Shown here: one piece after another, positions 23,456-35,106 of the stretch | Numbering within the stretch: position 1 is the stretch's first letter | Layout of the letters: the number at the start of each line of letters is the position of its first letter | NCBI RefSeq assembly: GCF_000344685.1 | Contig: NW_006920425.1 | Coordinates: 678,654 to 742,653, forward strand | Length of the DNA: 64,000 nucleotides | Origin: Gloeophyllum trabeum ATCC 11539 | Taxonomy: Eukaryota; Basidiomycota; Agaricomycetes; Gloeophyllales; Gloeophyllaceae | Direction of reading: 5' to 3' | Made by a program: the position numbers and the translations under genes | Notes under the pieces: generated by a model | Told to the model about the DNA's origin: nothing | What the model saw: only the letters and a program-made list of their open reading frames with translations | Database searches by the model: none

Positions 23456-23482
23456 AATCGGCACCCGACTCGGGTGCCGATT
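23456..23482. repeat. Perfect 27-nt palindrome
   Basis: Arms AATCGGCACCCGA and TCGGGTGCCGATT are exact reverse complements separated by one C. It directly abuts the right end of the inverted-repeat element. Confidence 0.9.
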
Positions 23483-24129
23483 GAAGCGGCTTGAGGCGCA
23501 GTAAGGCGCGAGACATCGAGCCGACTGATAATCAAGCTTCGGAGCGATCTAGCACTCAGACAGTGCGCCTCGCCGCAATATGGATAGGTACAGAGTCCGG
23601 ATTCGCCGGTGGTAGGTTCTAACCTACAGGTTATATGAAGTTTGTGGGTCGGGACTCTGGTACGACGGTCACTTAATCATTAGCATATCCGGAGAAGGCC
23701 GTCATGCAATCCCCTTGGTTTCTACTACCCGTGTGTGTGAAGGGCCCGATATAAGTGCTTGCTGCAATCATAATCCCGGGATCTAGCAGGAGTTCTTCGT
23801 TTCCGGCCGCAGCTTCTACATAGACGAGATCCGCGCATTCCATGTGCTCCACTTCCTGTCAAGCAACATTTACTCACCTCGATCTCGCGGACCGCTGGCG
23901 CCAACGCCTTTGTGCACTCTTGCGTATTCTTGGATCAGCACACGACGGTAGAGGCAAATCCATCCATCGCCATCATCAATGTATAGCAAGCAGATAATAC
24001 AGGAATTGTAGAATAGTGTACACTTTTGTCGTATAGGCCGGTTATTCCAACAATACCATGGGCTGTCCTCGTAATAGATGGTCTAACGAGCTAAAATCCA
24101 AGAGGTTCGTACGTAGCATCTAAAAGGCG
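23483..24129. other. Intergenic, 3' flank of the H+-ATPase gene
   Basis: No gene recognised. Confidence 0.5.
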
Positions 24130-27100
24130 TCATCGTTGCTCTTTCTTCTCTTCGCCTTTGGCAACTTCGGCTCTGAACATGGTGGTCAGGGATAGGCGTT
24201 CATTATATACTGACCATCCTTACTGTGGTTCGAAGCGGAAGATGTCCTCGGAACCGTTACCCCCGCGCTGGTGCACAAGAGTGACCATTCGTAAGTTAGA
24301 AATGAAGTCCTCGCGTGTCTTGTCCTTGACACCGCGCTGCATGTATCAAGTCAGCAAGCGTACGAAAAAACGAATGCTGAAGTTACGAACCTTCTTCCTA
24401 CCGATATTATCGAGCCACTAGGGGAATCACGTCACCCCTCACGATCACACGCAAGACCACGATGTACTCACCGGGATATTGTTGAGAATAAAGTAACTGT
24501 GCATATCATCAGGTAAAGTCCCTCAGTATCGAAGAAAGAACTCAATCGAAACAAGACGTACACTAAAGCAAGCACGACAGTGACACCAAACGAGAAGGCC
24601 CAGACCCGGACAACGGTGACAATATCAGTGTGCCTAGAGGTATCATCAGCAACGGAAGGCACAAGCTACCACTGCATCCTACCCGTTGTGAGGCTGCGAG
24701 CCCGAAATCCAGCCAAAAATAGCAAAAATACTCGCGATAATATCAATGCCGAGGATGGCGCCGACCAATTGCCAGGATGGCTAGTCGCAAGCCATCGTTA
24801 GCCTAACACATCGGGATTATTGTGCCGATTTCTTGACTCACCCAAGTGCCCGCACCACGAGTCACAAATATGAGCCAGTTCTGAAGCAAACAATCAGCAC
24901 TGTAGACGAAGGCAACCATACCTCAACGTACCTCTGTCAGTGCTACCTCGAGGAAAAGAATCTCCTGAACACTACCCCAGTTCTGTATTATACCACCGCT
25001 GGACAGGAATAGAGTACCACGCAAGATCCACGTAGCTGCGAGGGCAATTTATTTGGAAGCTACTCTCATCGCAGAGATATGAAACATACCTCCAGCGAGC
25101 AGGAGACCAAGTATCGTCGAGATAATCCATATCTTGGGGAGCTGCCACTCGACTGGAGCACGAGCGTGAGGAGCGTTATCGTATGCGATGGCGATTGTCC
25201 CTAAGTCGGCGAAGAGGGCGATGAAGACGATGAGGTCGGCCCGGATGGTCTCGTTCAAAATGATCATGGAAAGCGTCCTACGACCGCGACATCAGGGCTA
25301 ATGCGACTCCAGTAAGGCCCATAAAAGACTCACAAGTAGATCTCCAAGTGCAAACAGAGAGCAATCCGGTACACGATATAAGCTGGAAGGGATCGTCAAG
25401 AAGTGCCTCAAACACCCGCGGAGATTGACTCACCCTTCATACGGTGGAAGATCTGCCGCGCAACTTTGATAGACGTAATGATAGTGGAAAGGCCCTCATC
25501 CAAGAACACGACGTCCTGATGGACTATCAGCGGTGGCTATGTCTGTACCACGGAGTATCCACTTACGGCGGCACTGCGAGCAGCGTCCGAAGCTCCTTCG
25601 ACTGCGATACCACAATCGGCCTACGTGCCCCGTCAGAGCCTGACGTGGTGTAACTGTGACGGAAGACAAACCTTCTTCAGTGAGGGCGCGTCGTTAACAC
25701 CTGAGAGCGGGCTCATGAGACGAAGCTTCGCGCACTTTCATATCATGCATACGCACCGTCTCCCGTCATAGCCGTCAAGTGACCTCGGTTCTGTAGCATC
25801 TCCACGACTTGGTATTTCTGTGCATCCGTAGCTGAGTGCCGATTCACGACTCCAAGATCATAACCAATACTTACATGCTCCGGAGCAACCTCAGCGAACC
25901 CATCCGCGCTCTCCACAAAGTCATGTACCTACGCCCATTTATTAGCACTCGCAATGATCGAGGGCTGCTTACACTTACATCCGAGCCTGACATCCCACCC
26001 GTCATCAATCGCTGCGAGTCGTACACATTCGTACCAAGCGCGAGCTGCTTGCAAGTTTCAATAGCGATAGCGACGGCATCACCGGTAAGCATCTTGACTC
26101 TGACGCCGAGTTCACCAGCTTCAGCAATCGTCTGCACAATACGTGAGCGAACCGGACCATCTCGGGTACTCCGGCATGACACGTACCTGAGCGGTATCCG
26201 AACGGGGAGGATCGAACCTGTCTCAAACGATAAGCTCAACGATGATTCCATACAGGGATGACGCTGAGCGTACATAGGCAGCAGCCCGAGGATCTTCCAC
26301 TCTCCGCCCTGCTCCTGGCACGCAACCCCCAGGGTCCTAAACCCACGCTTAGCATAATCCTGGGTGCGCTGCCTGTACGCCTCCTGCAGCTCCCGGGGCG
26401 GGTTCGCCAGCCTCAGAATGCTGGGATGACAATCAGCATGTCGAGTCACCGTACGCTAGTCCCGGTAGCACTCACGCATTGGGAGCGCCCTTCGCGACGT
26501 TGTACTGCTTCCCATCCTTCTCGACCTGAGCAGTAATCCGCTTGGACACAGGGTCGAAAGGTGTGAACTTGTGGGTGATCCATCCCTCCTGAAGCCGCTG
26601 ATCAGTACTGCTTCGGATCCGTACAGGCTCTGCTCACTTTGAGTATCTCCCGAGCCTTGGGATAATCCTGCAAACGAGTTCAGCAACAACGATCCACATT
26701 GAACCATGCATGACATCCACGAACCTTGAGCGTGACAACCGTAACCTTATCAATCGGGTCCAAAGACTTGATATTATGACTCGACGCGAGAACCGCCACC
26801 GCCAACATCCAATTCAGATCGACGCCTTCAACAGCCCATGGCTCGTGTACCGACAGCTGGTTGGCCGTGAGCGTTCCGGTCTTGTCGGTACACAATATAT
26901 CGACTCCAGCAAGACTACAAAATATTACGTGGTATGTAAGGATAGAGCGGAGCGGAACTTACGATTCGATGGCCGTGAGCTTCTGAACGATCGCTTTCCG
27001 TCGTGCGAGGAAGGCAGCACCAACTGTAAGCGCGTCAGCCATCGGACCCCAAGAGACCATGCATGCGCGTGCGTACCAGCCAGCGTCGTCGTCGTAACGC

Positions 27101-28871
27101 AGGGCAAACCCTATACGCGCTTCGTCAAATCACGCTACCATAAATCTTCTCAGTGCTACTTACAACAGGGACACCAATGATCTGTAACACGGTAAATGTC
27201 ATTCATTTGATAGACCGCTGTGATGTCCTGGGCACGCACCAGCATGACAAGGGTATAAACAAGCAAGTTATTCTCCGAGGGGGTAGCAATCAGCACATGG
27301 CGGAAGAACCCTCCGATCCAAATGGCAAGCAGCCATAATACGACCCTAAGACCGTCCGGTTAGCTCGAATCACCGTAGAGAATAACACTAGGAACGCACA
27401 GAACCAAGAGCGTCGTGCCGATCGAGTTCATCACCTTCTGGAAGTGGCCCTGCGTGTTAGAGCCAGTGACGAGGCTCGCCGTCCGCCCCACAAACGACTG
27501 CCTCGCCGTCTCCGCGACGACCATATACACCTTTCCACGCTTCGCACCAGTAGTGTAATAGATCGTATCACCAATGTCTACCGGGCGCGGTGTTCAGCTA
27601 CCGAGCAAGAAAACTGGAAGTAAAAAACCCACATTTATCCACGGCCAAACTCTCCCCAGTGATCGCACTCTGGTCGCACGAGAACACCGAGGGACCCTTA
27701 TCCTCCTTCCCGTCATCGTCGTCCTCCCTGCCCTTGTCGTCTTGTCCGCCCTCTTTCCTGTCGCCCGAGTCAGGTCCGCCATTAGCCTGCTCCTTCTTCT
27801 CTCGGCCGGGACTGCTCGACCGACTGGAATGGTTATTGCCATTCTTCGAGGCATCCCGTTTCTCCAAGATCGACTTGGCCTTGGATCGGTCCTTGTCGTC
27901 GTACGCAGCGAGGATCTTGCCGTCCGCGGGAATTGTCTGCCCTTCCTCTACGACGACAATGTCGCCTGGGACGATCTCCCGCGCCTCGATCACCTGCTCC
28001 TTACCGTCGCGGACAACCGTTGCCTTCATCGCGATACCGGCCTTGAGCTGTTCGACGATGTCGCCGGCTTGCTTCTCTTGATACCAGCCCACAAATGCGT
28101 TCAGTGCCAGAATGCCGATCTAGTACACGAGTCAGCGACGAAGACAAGGTGGTAGCATGCTACGCACAATAACGCCAAAGTCGATCCAATCACGTAGACC
28201 GGCAGCCAAGATGACCGCCAGTTCCATCACTGCACAAACACGGATGAATTAGCGAGAGAGAATGCGGGGCAACTGATACGTGCCGTAGAGAATAGGTCCG
28301 CGGAAGTACGAGATGAATTTGAGGATAGGGTTTTCTCGCGGACTAGGAAAAATGAGCCAGTATAAAGAAGAAAAATAGAGTCATACACACCTCTCCAGCT
28401 CATTATACCCGAAGCGATTACGTCGGTTAGAAATCTCCGGCTCGGACAGCCCTTTCAACATGTCCGTCTCCAGCCAACTCTGCAGTGCGCGTCAGGAACA
28501 GAGACAACATGGAAGGACACCGAGCCCACCTGCGGCACTTTCTTGGTCCCCTCAGCGTCCACCGGCACCTTCTTCCACGGCGCATACCAAAGCCTTCGCA
28601 TCTCCTTCTCCTCCTCCTCTTCATCGCCCTCGTCGCCGCCATGCCTGGCCCGCTCCGCCTCGTAGTCGATGTACTTCAGCAGCCGGGTGTACTCGTCCGG
28701 CTCCTTCTCAATCTCGTCCATCGGGTCATAGTCATGGTTGCGCTGCTCCTCTACATCCGGGTCGCCGCGCTCGAGGTCCCGATTGCGATCGTCGGCGGGA
28801 GGCGGCCCGCGGTTGTTCTCATCAGCCTGGCTGGCGGCTTGGCCGTGCACGTCGCCTGCGGAGGCAGACAT
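24130..28871 (-). CDS. PMA1-like: Plasma-membrane H+-ATPase, P-type IIIA (PMA1-like)
   Basis: Pumps protons out of the cell at the cost of ATP, powering nutrient uptake. About twenty exons; the first is 28530-28871 (ATG at 28871) and the last 24130-24172. Motifs in order: an acidic N-terminus, [43 protein letters not shown] (actuator), [50 protein letters not shown] (phosphorylated Asp near 26883), [65 protein letters not shown], and transmembrane segments such as [19 protein letters not shown], ending in [12 protein letters not shown]. Every junction I checked keeps frame, so the gene looks intact. Unusual is a charged, Gly/Lys/Asp/Glu-rich insert of about 70 residues just before the TGES loop (plus about 27680-27905). 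The N-terminus is also long (about 115 residues before the second exon). The C-terminal tail is the usual place of autoinhibition and phosphorylation in this family. Confidence 0.93.
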
Positions 28872-30140
28872 GGTCTTGGCACGCAGGTACTGGGCGAGAG
28901 GGATGAGACGGGCTCCACATCCTGCCCTGCCTCCGATTTAAGTACTCACCTTGCGGCTGACCCATCGGCTTGTACAGCAGAAAATAACGCAGATACAGTG
29001 ACGTATACGAGCCCAACGCCATGAACTGCCCTCGTCATTGATTTGGTGGCTTGCGGACCAGGCGGTGGTGTTCACTGTTCAGTGCGCGTTTGAGCAGGTC
29101 GACGTCATTGGGGAAGGCTGCCGCCGGCGAGCGACGCCAAAAATACGTTCACCTACTATATGCCAAAAATAGTCCATCTAACTACGCCATGGAGTCTCAT
29201 GCAGGCACATCTAGGCCTCCGGAAATGGGTACACTAGGTGCAGTGGCAAGGGGGGGAAGGGGGGGATGCGAGAGAAAGATCATTCCTGGGCCAGTCGTCT
29301 TTATATACCAAAGCAGCGATCGACGTGAAGAAGTCATGAAATGGCAGGTCAGGAAGAGATGTTTACATCCATAACAGGTAACGTCTTCCCCAGAACGAGC
29401 AATGTGTGTGTTCTCAGGATGCCAGCGCTTCTTACATGACGTCAGACTACTGATTTACGAACAGCTCATCCATCTCTGACAACCTTGATCTAAACAATCA
29501 TTACACAAGCTCGCCATACGGGCCGCGGGTACGCCATGCTTTGCTCAGATGACAGCCCCATCGCCACGTAAATTCCGTACCATGTGTATTGGGACAGAGG
29601 TCGGTCAGCACTGAAATATTGATGCTGGCCGATAATATTGATATTGCTCCAAGGAGTCGATTCACATAATGAACCGCATAACGCGCTCTTTCGAGAACAA
29701 GTCCGTCCATGCAGTGCGCTACCTTGCATTTAGGCGGCAAAGCTCGCTATGGCGATGCATCGATCTCGTATCGTCCCATGCACGCTGCGAGCGCTTCACG
29801 AAAAACTGCTCCATCGCAGCCCCCATGGTATGATCCTATTGCAGAGATCGCAACGCCGGTGAGTAAATGTGTACGCTCCTAATGCCCCCCCGAAATTCAT
29901 GTTATCAGCGACATCACGAATCAGGCTCGGGCTGAAGCAGACTAGCATCAACTGCTGCGCTGAACTATACATAGAAACACTCGTTGCATCCGCGCTACGT
30001 CCTAAAAGCAGAATCATAACGGCCAATATCAATCCGCCTCCAATGTGAAGCGTTGCTTCATATGAAGCCACGATGGCCAAGTGTGCGCCAGGCATACATG
30101 TCAACGAATCAGCAGCACCGAAATGCACTCGCACCCCACC
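28872..30140. other. Divergent intergenic region, no recognised gene
   Basis: Contains the upstream regions of the H+-ATPase (minus) and the membrane-protein gene (plus). A G-rich run lies near 29249-29266. No RNA gene or repeat is recognised. Confidence 0.5.
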
Positions 30141-31600
30141 ATGTTCATCCCCGCCACCAGCACCCTGCCGAGCCCGCATAACCTCTCCGTCCTCCCGACG
30201 CCCCTCACGCACAGTGTAGATACCTGCCACGACATCGACAACTGCCGCACGCTCTGGCAGGTCATCCGCAGCTGCCTCGTCACCATCTTCGCCTGCACCT
30301 GGGTGTCGCTGCACCTCAACATCCCCGCCGAGAACGAGCGGTGGCACCGCGGCCCGCTCCGACACCTGGGCGTGATGCTCATCGGGATTGTCGCGCCGGA
30401 GCTCGTGGTGGCGTGGGCGGCGCGGCAGTGGTACGTTTCGCGGGAGCTGCAGAAGAGATGGAACGACCGTGCGGGTGCGTCGTGCGCCCGTCTCTCGAAA
30501 ACGAGTTCTCCGGACGATGACCGCGCTGCGATAGCCGCGCACGGAAAGCCGTGGTCCAAGACCCACGCGTTCTTCGCGCTCATGGGCGGCTATGTCCTAT
30601 ACAGCGACAGTCACCGCCCCGAAGTCCTCGACGTCGACTACGACGGCGATTTCCGCGTGTTCTTCGCCTCGTCGGACCGCACAGCCTCGCTGAAAGCCGA
30701 GGAACTGGCTGACAAGGGGAAGAAAGATTGGCTCGCAAAGACGTTCGCGATCATCCAGACGGTATGGTTCGTCCTTCAATGCATCGCTCGCGCCGTCCAG
30801 CACATCACCGTCTCGGAGCTTGAGTTGGCGACTTGTGGGTTTGCATTGCTGAATGCGGTGACGTACTTTCTATGGTGGAATAAACCTCAGGGAGTGCGGT
30901 TTCCTTTCTTCGTGAAGATACAGGAAGGGCCAAGTACGTGTAGACCTGTGGCCTAGTGACGATGACTGACCCGCAATATTCCTCCGCAGGTCCTCGGGAG
31001 CCAGACGGAGCTCCGCACGAAACCACCGCACGTGTCGAGCATTCTCTGGGCAAAAAAACAGGCCCTCCTCCTGAAACCGGACCACGAACCAGGTGGCGCC
31101 CCAAGCTCCCCTCCGGCGTCCTCTACGCCTTCTCAGAGATGGCGGGGAACGACCGCCTGCACAGCAACAACGAGATCACTGGCACGTCCGTCCCGACCTT
31201 CTACTCGGGCGACCGCACGCCCAGCCGCGACGACGTCGCCATCACGCTCTCCGTCGAGTTCTCCATCGTCTTCGGCGCGATCCACTGTCTCGCCTGGGAC
31301 TTTTCCTTCCCCTCGTATCTGGAGGCGGCCCTGTGGCGCTCGTGCGCGCTCGTGATTACGTGTATGCCTGCGGTCAGGCTATTGACATACTTTGTGCAGC
31401 AGCGGACGGTGGCTGGGAAAGTGCTCGGCCGACTTGGAACGGGGGTCATGTGGGTGATGAGGGTGGTCAACCATTCCATGGTGGTTCTCTACGTCTCTGC
31501 GCGGTTCGTCTTGCTTGTCCTCGTGTTCACCCTGCTTAGGTCGCTTCCAGAGAGCACCTTTCAAACTGTGTCTTGGACGTCCTTTATCCCACACGTATAA
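30141..31600 (+). CDS. Multi-span membrane protein, agaricomycete family, copy 2
   Basis: Three exons, 30141-30474, 30535-30933 and 30990-31600, give 447 residues from the ATG at 30141 (MFIPATSTLPSPHNL). Blocks shared with copy 1 are DNCRTLWQVIRSCLVTIFAC, IVAPELVVAWAARQW, KPWSKTHAFFALMGGYVLY, IQTVWFVLQCIARAVQHI, LELATCGFALLNAVTYFLWW and LRSLPESTFQTVSWTSFIPH. The first intron (60 nt) is in frame without a stop, so it can be mistaken for coding sequence; it sits exactly where copy 1 has its 51-nt intron, which supports splicing. The second intron (56 nt), after the FLWWNKP block, has no equivalent in copy 1. No function is known for the family. Confidence 0.85.
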
Positions 31601-32559
31601 ATAGCCATATAGGCAACCCGTCAATACTAGTACACTATACACGCAGCGGCCACTTTTTATGCTACATGGTTCTGCGTGTGTGGTGTAAGCGAACATCTGA
31701 TTCTAATAGCACAGGGTGTGTGGCGCCAAGGTCGTGATTTGTGCAGTAGTACTTAGGAAAGTTCCGGGGCAACGTCCACCGCATCGAGCGAAACTCTTCC
31801 TGAAAAGGGGACGCACTTCTCGTAAATCGCGTTTGCTCATGCGAGAGGTTCGCACTCTATCAGATAAGATTGGGATAATAAATAAGATTAGATCGCTGAC
31901 CCCGACCGGCGATAATCAACAAATGCCACCTGTACAAACGGTGTGAAACTTGTCCAGGGCCTCCTGCAGTTACTTACAGCTTGCGAATCTCGTTGTACAT
32001 GAAATATGTTGCTACCCTTGATCAAATGGGATAGGTATGGGTGTGGATCAAAGATACCTCATCAATCATCAATCAACGCAAGAGGTACTGAAAGGGGTCC
32101 CTACATTCCTGGAAGATATGCCAGCAGGACCGGATAGTGATTGATGTGCCCTTAGATAATCACAGTAGCAATGCCTTGCATTGCCGACAATGCAAGACAT
32201 CTCGGCTGAAAGACGGGCGGCAAAATGACAGGCTTAGAAACGTACAGAGCTCACGACGACTATCGTTGTTATTCTTTTGAGTATCGTACTCACTATGAGA
32301 CCTAGTTCAAGTGAACGCCTAACTAGAAAGCTGAATTGCTTGCCTTGCCCCGCGCGAAACCTTTGTTCTCGTAGCCCTCACGGCCGAAATGCGTCCTACC
32401 CCTGATGAGCCCCGTTAACGTCAAAGGTCATAATCCGGTGCTCTACTTCTCATATACTACTTTTGTGCTTGGACTGGACAGACGTGACAACAGAGGTGAT
32501 GGATGGCGGAGTAGTCGCAGAACTTGAAAGTTGTTCTTGAACATGTCGGGGAGCGCCAA
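31601..32559. other. Intergenic, no recognised gene
   Basis: No supported coding or structural feature. Confidence 0.5.
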
Positions 32560-34199
32560 CCTGAGTGATACAGTGCTTTGCATATGAAGCCGGAAAACGC
32601 GTTTCGCAAAATATCGTTTGGCTGGACCAGGACGACGCGCAGGGTGTCCTCCGCTCGCGTCTCAGCAAGTATGACTGCCACGTCGAGTTCGGCACGGAGC
32701 TACGCGGGTTCGCCCAGCACCCCGACCAGCCCAGCTCGTCCGCCCATTGGCAGGCGAGAAGGACTCAGAGGAGACGTTTCTCGCTAACTACGTGATCGGT
32801 GTTGATGGTGCAAGAGGTAGTTTTTCCTCTTTTCCTTGTGCTGTATGTTGTGACAAGATCTTCCGCGGTTAAGGCGTGGTGAGGAAGCTTCTGGGTCTGC
32901 ATTTGATGGCGTGACCAGGCAGGACGCGTGCGGTATTCTCGGAGACGTCAGACTGCGCCCAAGGGTTCCGCGCGATGTGAGTCCCTCCGTAATCTAAGTG
33001 CTGCTGAAATGGACCCACTAACCGATGTTGTAGTGCTGGAGGCTTGGGGGAGGGACGGCATCCCTAAGTAAGCACCATTCCCGCATAATCTGCTTGCTTG
33101 GAGGCACTTATGCCCCGTGTAAAGACTCTCCGAGATGCCTCGCTATTTACAGGACGAAGACGTTTGCTGGCTGACATAGTTCGCCTTCGATAAGGAAGAT
33201 AAACACTCTGAATTCAAGAGATTAGCAGCCAACCGAAATGAATTCAAGGAGCACGTTAACCAATACACGGGAGGACGGTTAGAGATCACCGAGATCTTGT
33301 CATTGGCTTTCGTTAAGTGTGTAGCCTTCCCAGTGATGATTTTCAAGAGGCTGAGAAATGTCACTGGAGATTCATCCTCATACCTCCTGTGAACAGGTAT
33401 ACTGTCGATGCGACGCATGTCCACAGCCCCACAGGCGGCCAAGGGATGAATAGTGGCCTAATCGACGCGCCCTGCTTTCTCGACGCTCGTCCATCCCGAG
33501 GATAAATCTCGCTGGAAAGTCAGCCTCGCCAGCAAAGGCGTGGCATGTCCCAGCCTCCTAGAATCCTACACGGCAGAGCGTGTCCCGGTTATCAGGGGTA
33601 CGCTCGGGTTGACCACAGACACGCTCGGCGAGACGCTTGCAAAAACAGAGGAAGGGTGGAACCGCGGGAGCAAGTACTTCCAACTTGATGTGAACTATCG
33701 CGGGAGCCCGGTAGTGCTCGAAGAGCGTGGCGAAGATGTGCCAGCGCCCGCGCCGGGCGTCTACACTTATAGGACACTGGGAAGAGATCAGGCTGGAGAT
33801 AGGGCGCCCGACGCGCCCCCGTTGCCCGACGTGAACGGCAGTGCCGGGCTTCTGACGAATCTCTTCAGCTTCTTTAAGATCGCGAAGCACACCGTTCTTA
33901 TTTTCACTGCCTCCGTCTCGTCCGCTGACGCGGTGGTCGACGCGCTGCGCGAGTATCCCACGGATCTGGTGCAATCCGTCGCCATCCTCCCTGCGACATT
34001 CTCCGTGTGCGCAGATAAGGCGCTCCCGAAGGCGGACTTCCTGGTCAAGGATACTGACAGGCACGCGTACGAGGGGTATTTGGTGAATCCGGTGAAGGCA
34101 GAGACGACGATAATTATCGTCCACCCTGACACCTTTGTCGGTTCCGCCGGAAGTGGGGTGGGCAATGTGAAGGGGTATTTCAGTCGGATATTTGCTTAG
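32560..34199 (+). pseudogene. Decayed FAD-dependent aromatic hydroxylase (phenol monooxygenase type)
   Basis: Recognisable pieces appear in order but in different frames: NIVWLDQDDAQGVLRSRLSK, then YVIGVDGARG (conserved DG motif), FAFDKEDKHSEFKRLAANR, THVHSPTGGQGMNSG (FAD-ribityl binding motif, with the usual preceding Gly-Asp changed to Val-Asp), and a 219-codon open C-terminal part (33540-34199) starting SLLESYTAERVPVIRG, with the thioredoxin-like domain of this family. The N-terminal FAD-binding GxGxxG region is missing. An in-frame stop lies just before FAFDKEDK, and frame changes occur after GVDGARG and after GGQGMNSG. The enzymes hydroxylate phenolic rings using NADPH and O2. This copy cannot encode a working enzyme as read. 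Confidence 0.75.
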
Positions 34200-34982
34200 G
34201 AGTAGGCAAGAGTAGGCAAGCTATGTCAGTAACGTACCGGCAAAACGGAACGGTTTATCTCTGCTCTCGGACATACGCACATCGTGGCACGTATTGTGGT
34301 TAATATTGAAAAGCAACGTGCACACAGCTCGCTCACCGTAGAGGTCGTTGGCAGATAGACCGATCTCCATCTCCCATGTTGAGAAAATATACAATGGGAG
34401 AAGCAGAGCAAGGTATGTATGATCCTTGCGACCCCGGACACCAGGATGACAATATTAGCCTCACAGCCAGCTGCAGAAGTGCACCTGCGCTCACATCGAA
34501 AATAATTGCGCACCCAGGAGATTGTGATCTGTTCCCAGAGGCCCTTGTCGCAGACCTTCTGTCATATTTATTATCCAGGATAATATGGACTCACGTTGCC
34601 GGAGAGTCTAGTTATTTCTTCGCCATTTTGGCTTCATACTTCATTTTTGGCCAAGTCCTAAGAGACGGTTACTACGCACTGCTCCGCACGCGTGGTCCCG
34701 CCTAAATACCCATGAGGCGCCAGTCATCGTAGTTAGAAAGAAGATCACCAGATGTAACCTAAGCGCGTGCAGTGCCATCTGCAAGCATTGCAGCTAACGA
34801 TGACACAGGCCGCCTCACAGAGAGTGTAAGGTCGAAGTAAGAGAGGAAGGCGATTCAAGTGGCGGACCATAGACATGAAACCGTGGTGTGTGAGATGACG
34901 AAGCTCTATAAGGAAGACTGGGCTGGACAAAAGAGGGGAATACTGCCTAAATGCCTGGAACAGAAATGAGAATTTGATTTGT
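34200..34982. other. Flanking DNA of a LINE insertion; one unrecognised frame
   Basis: A plus frame at 34376-34705 has a hydrophobic stretch (YFFAILASYFIFG) but no recognised family. Otherwise nothing is seen. Confidence 0.35.
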
Positions 34983-34995
34983 AGGGAAGAGATTC
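34983..34995. repeat. Target-site duplication, left copy
   Basis: AGGGAAGAGATTC, directly beside the T12 run. An identical 13-mer is at 38740-38752 on the other side of the LINE. Confidence 0.8.
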
Positions 34996-35007
34996 TTTTT
35001 TTTTTTT
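34996..35007 (-). other. LINE poly(A) tail
   Basis: Twelve T on the plus strand at the 3' end of the minus-strand element. Confidence 0.85.
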
Positions 35008-35106
35008 GGACAAGTAATATGATTAAGTAGCTACCGACAATAGGTCCAGCTCTACTTAGTCTACTATAGCAAACGGTAATACCGTTTGGTCCGAGGGAAA
35101 ATGCAT

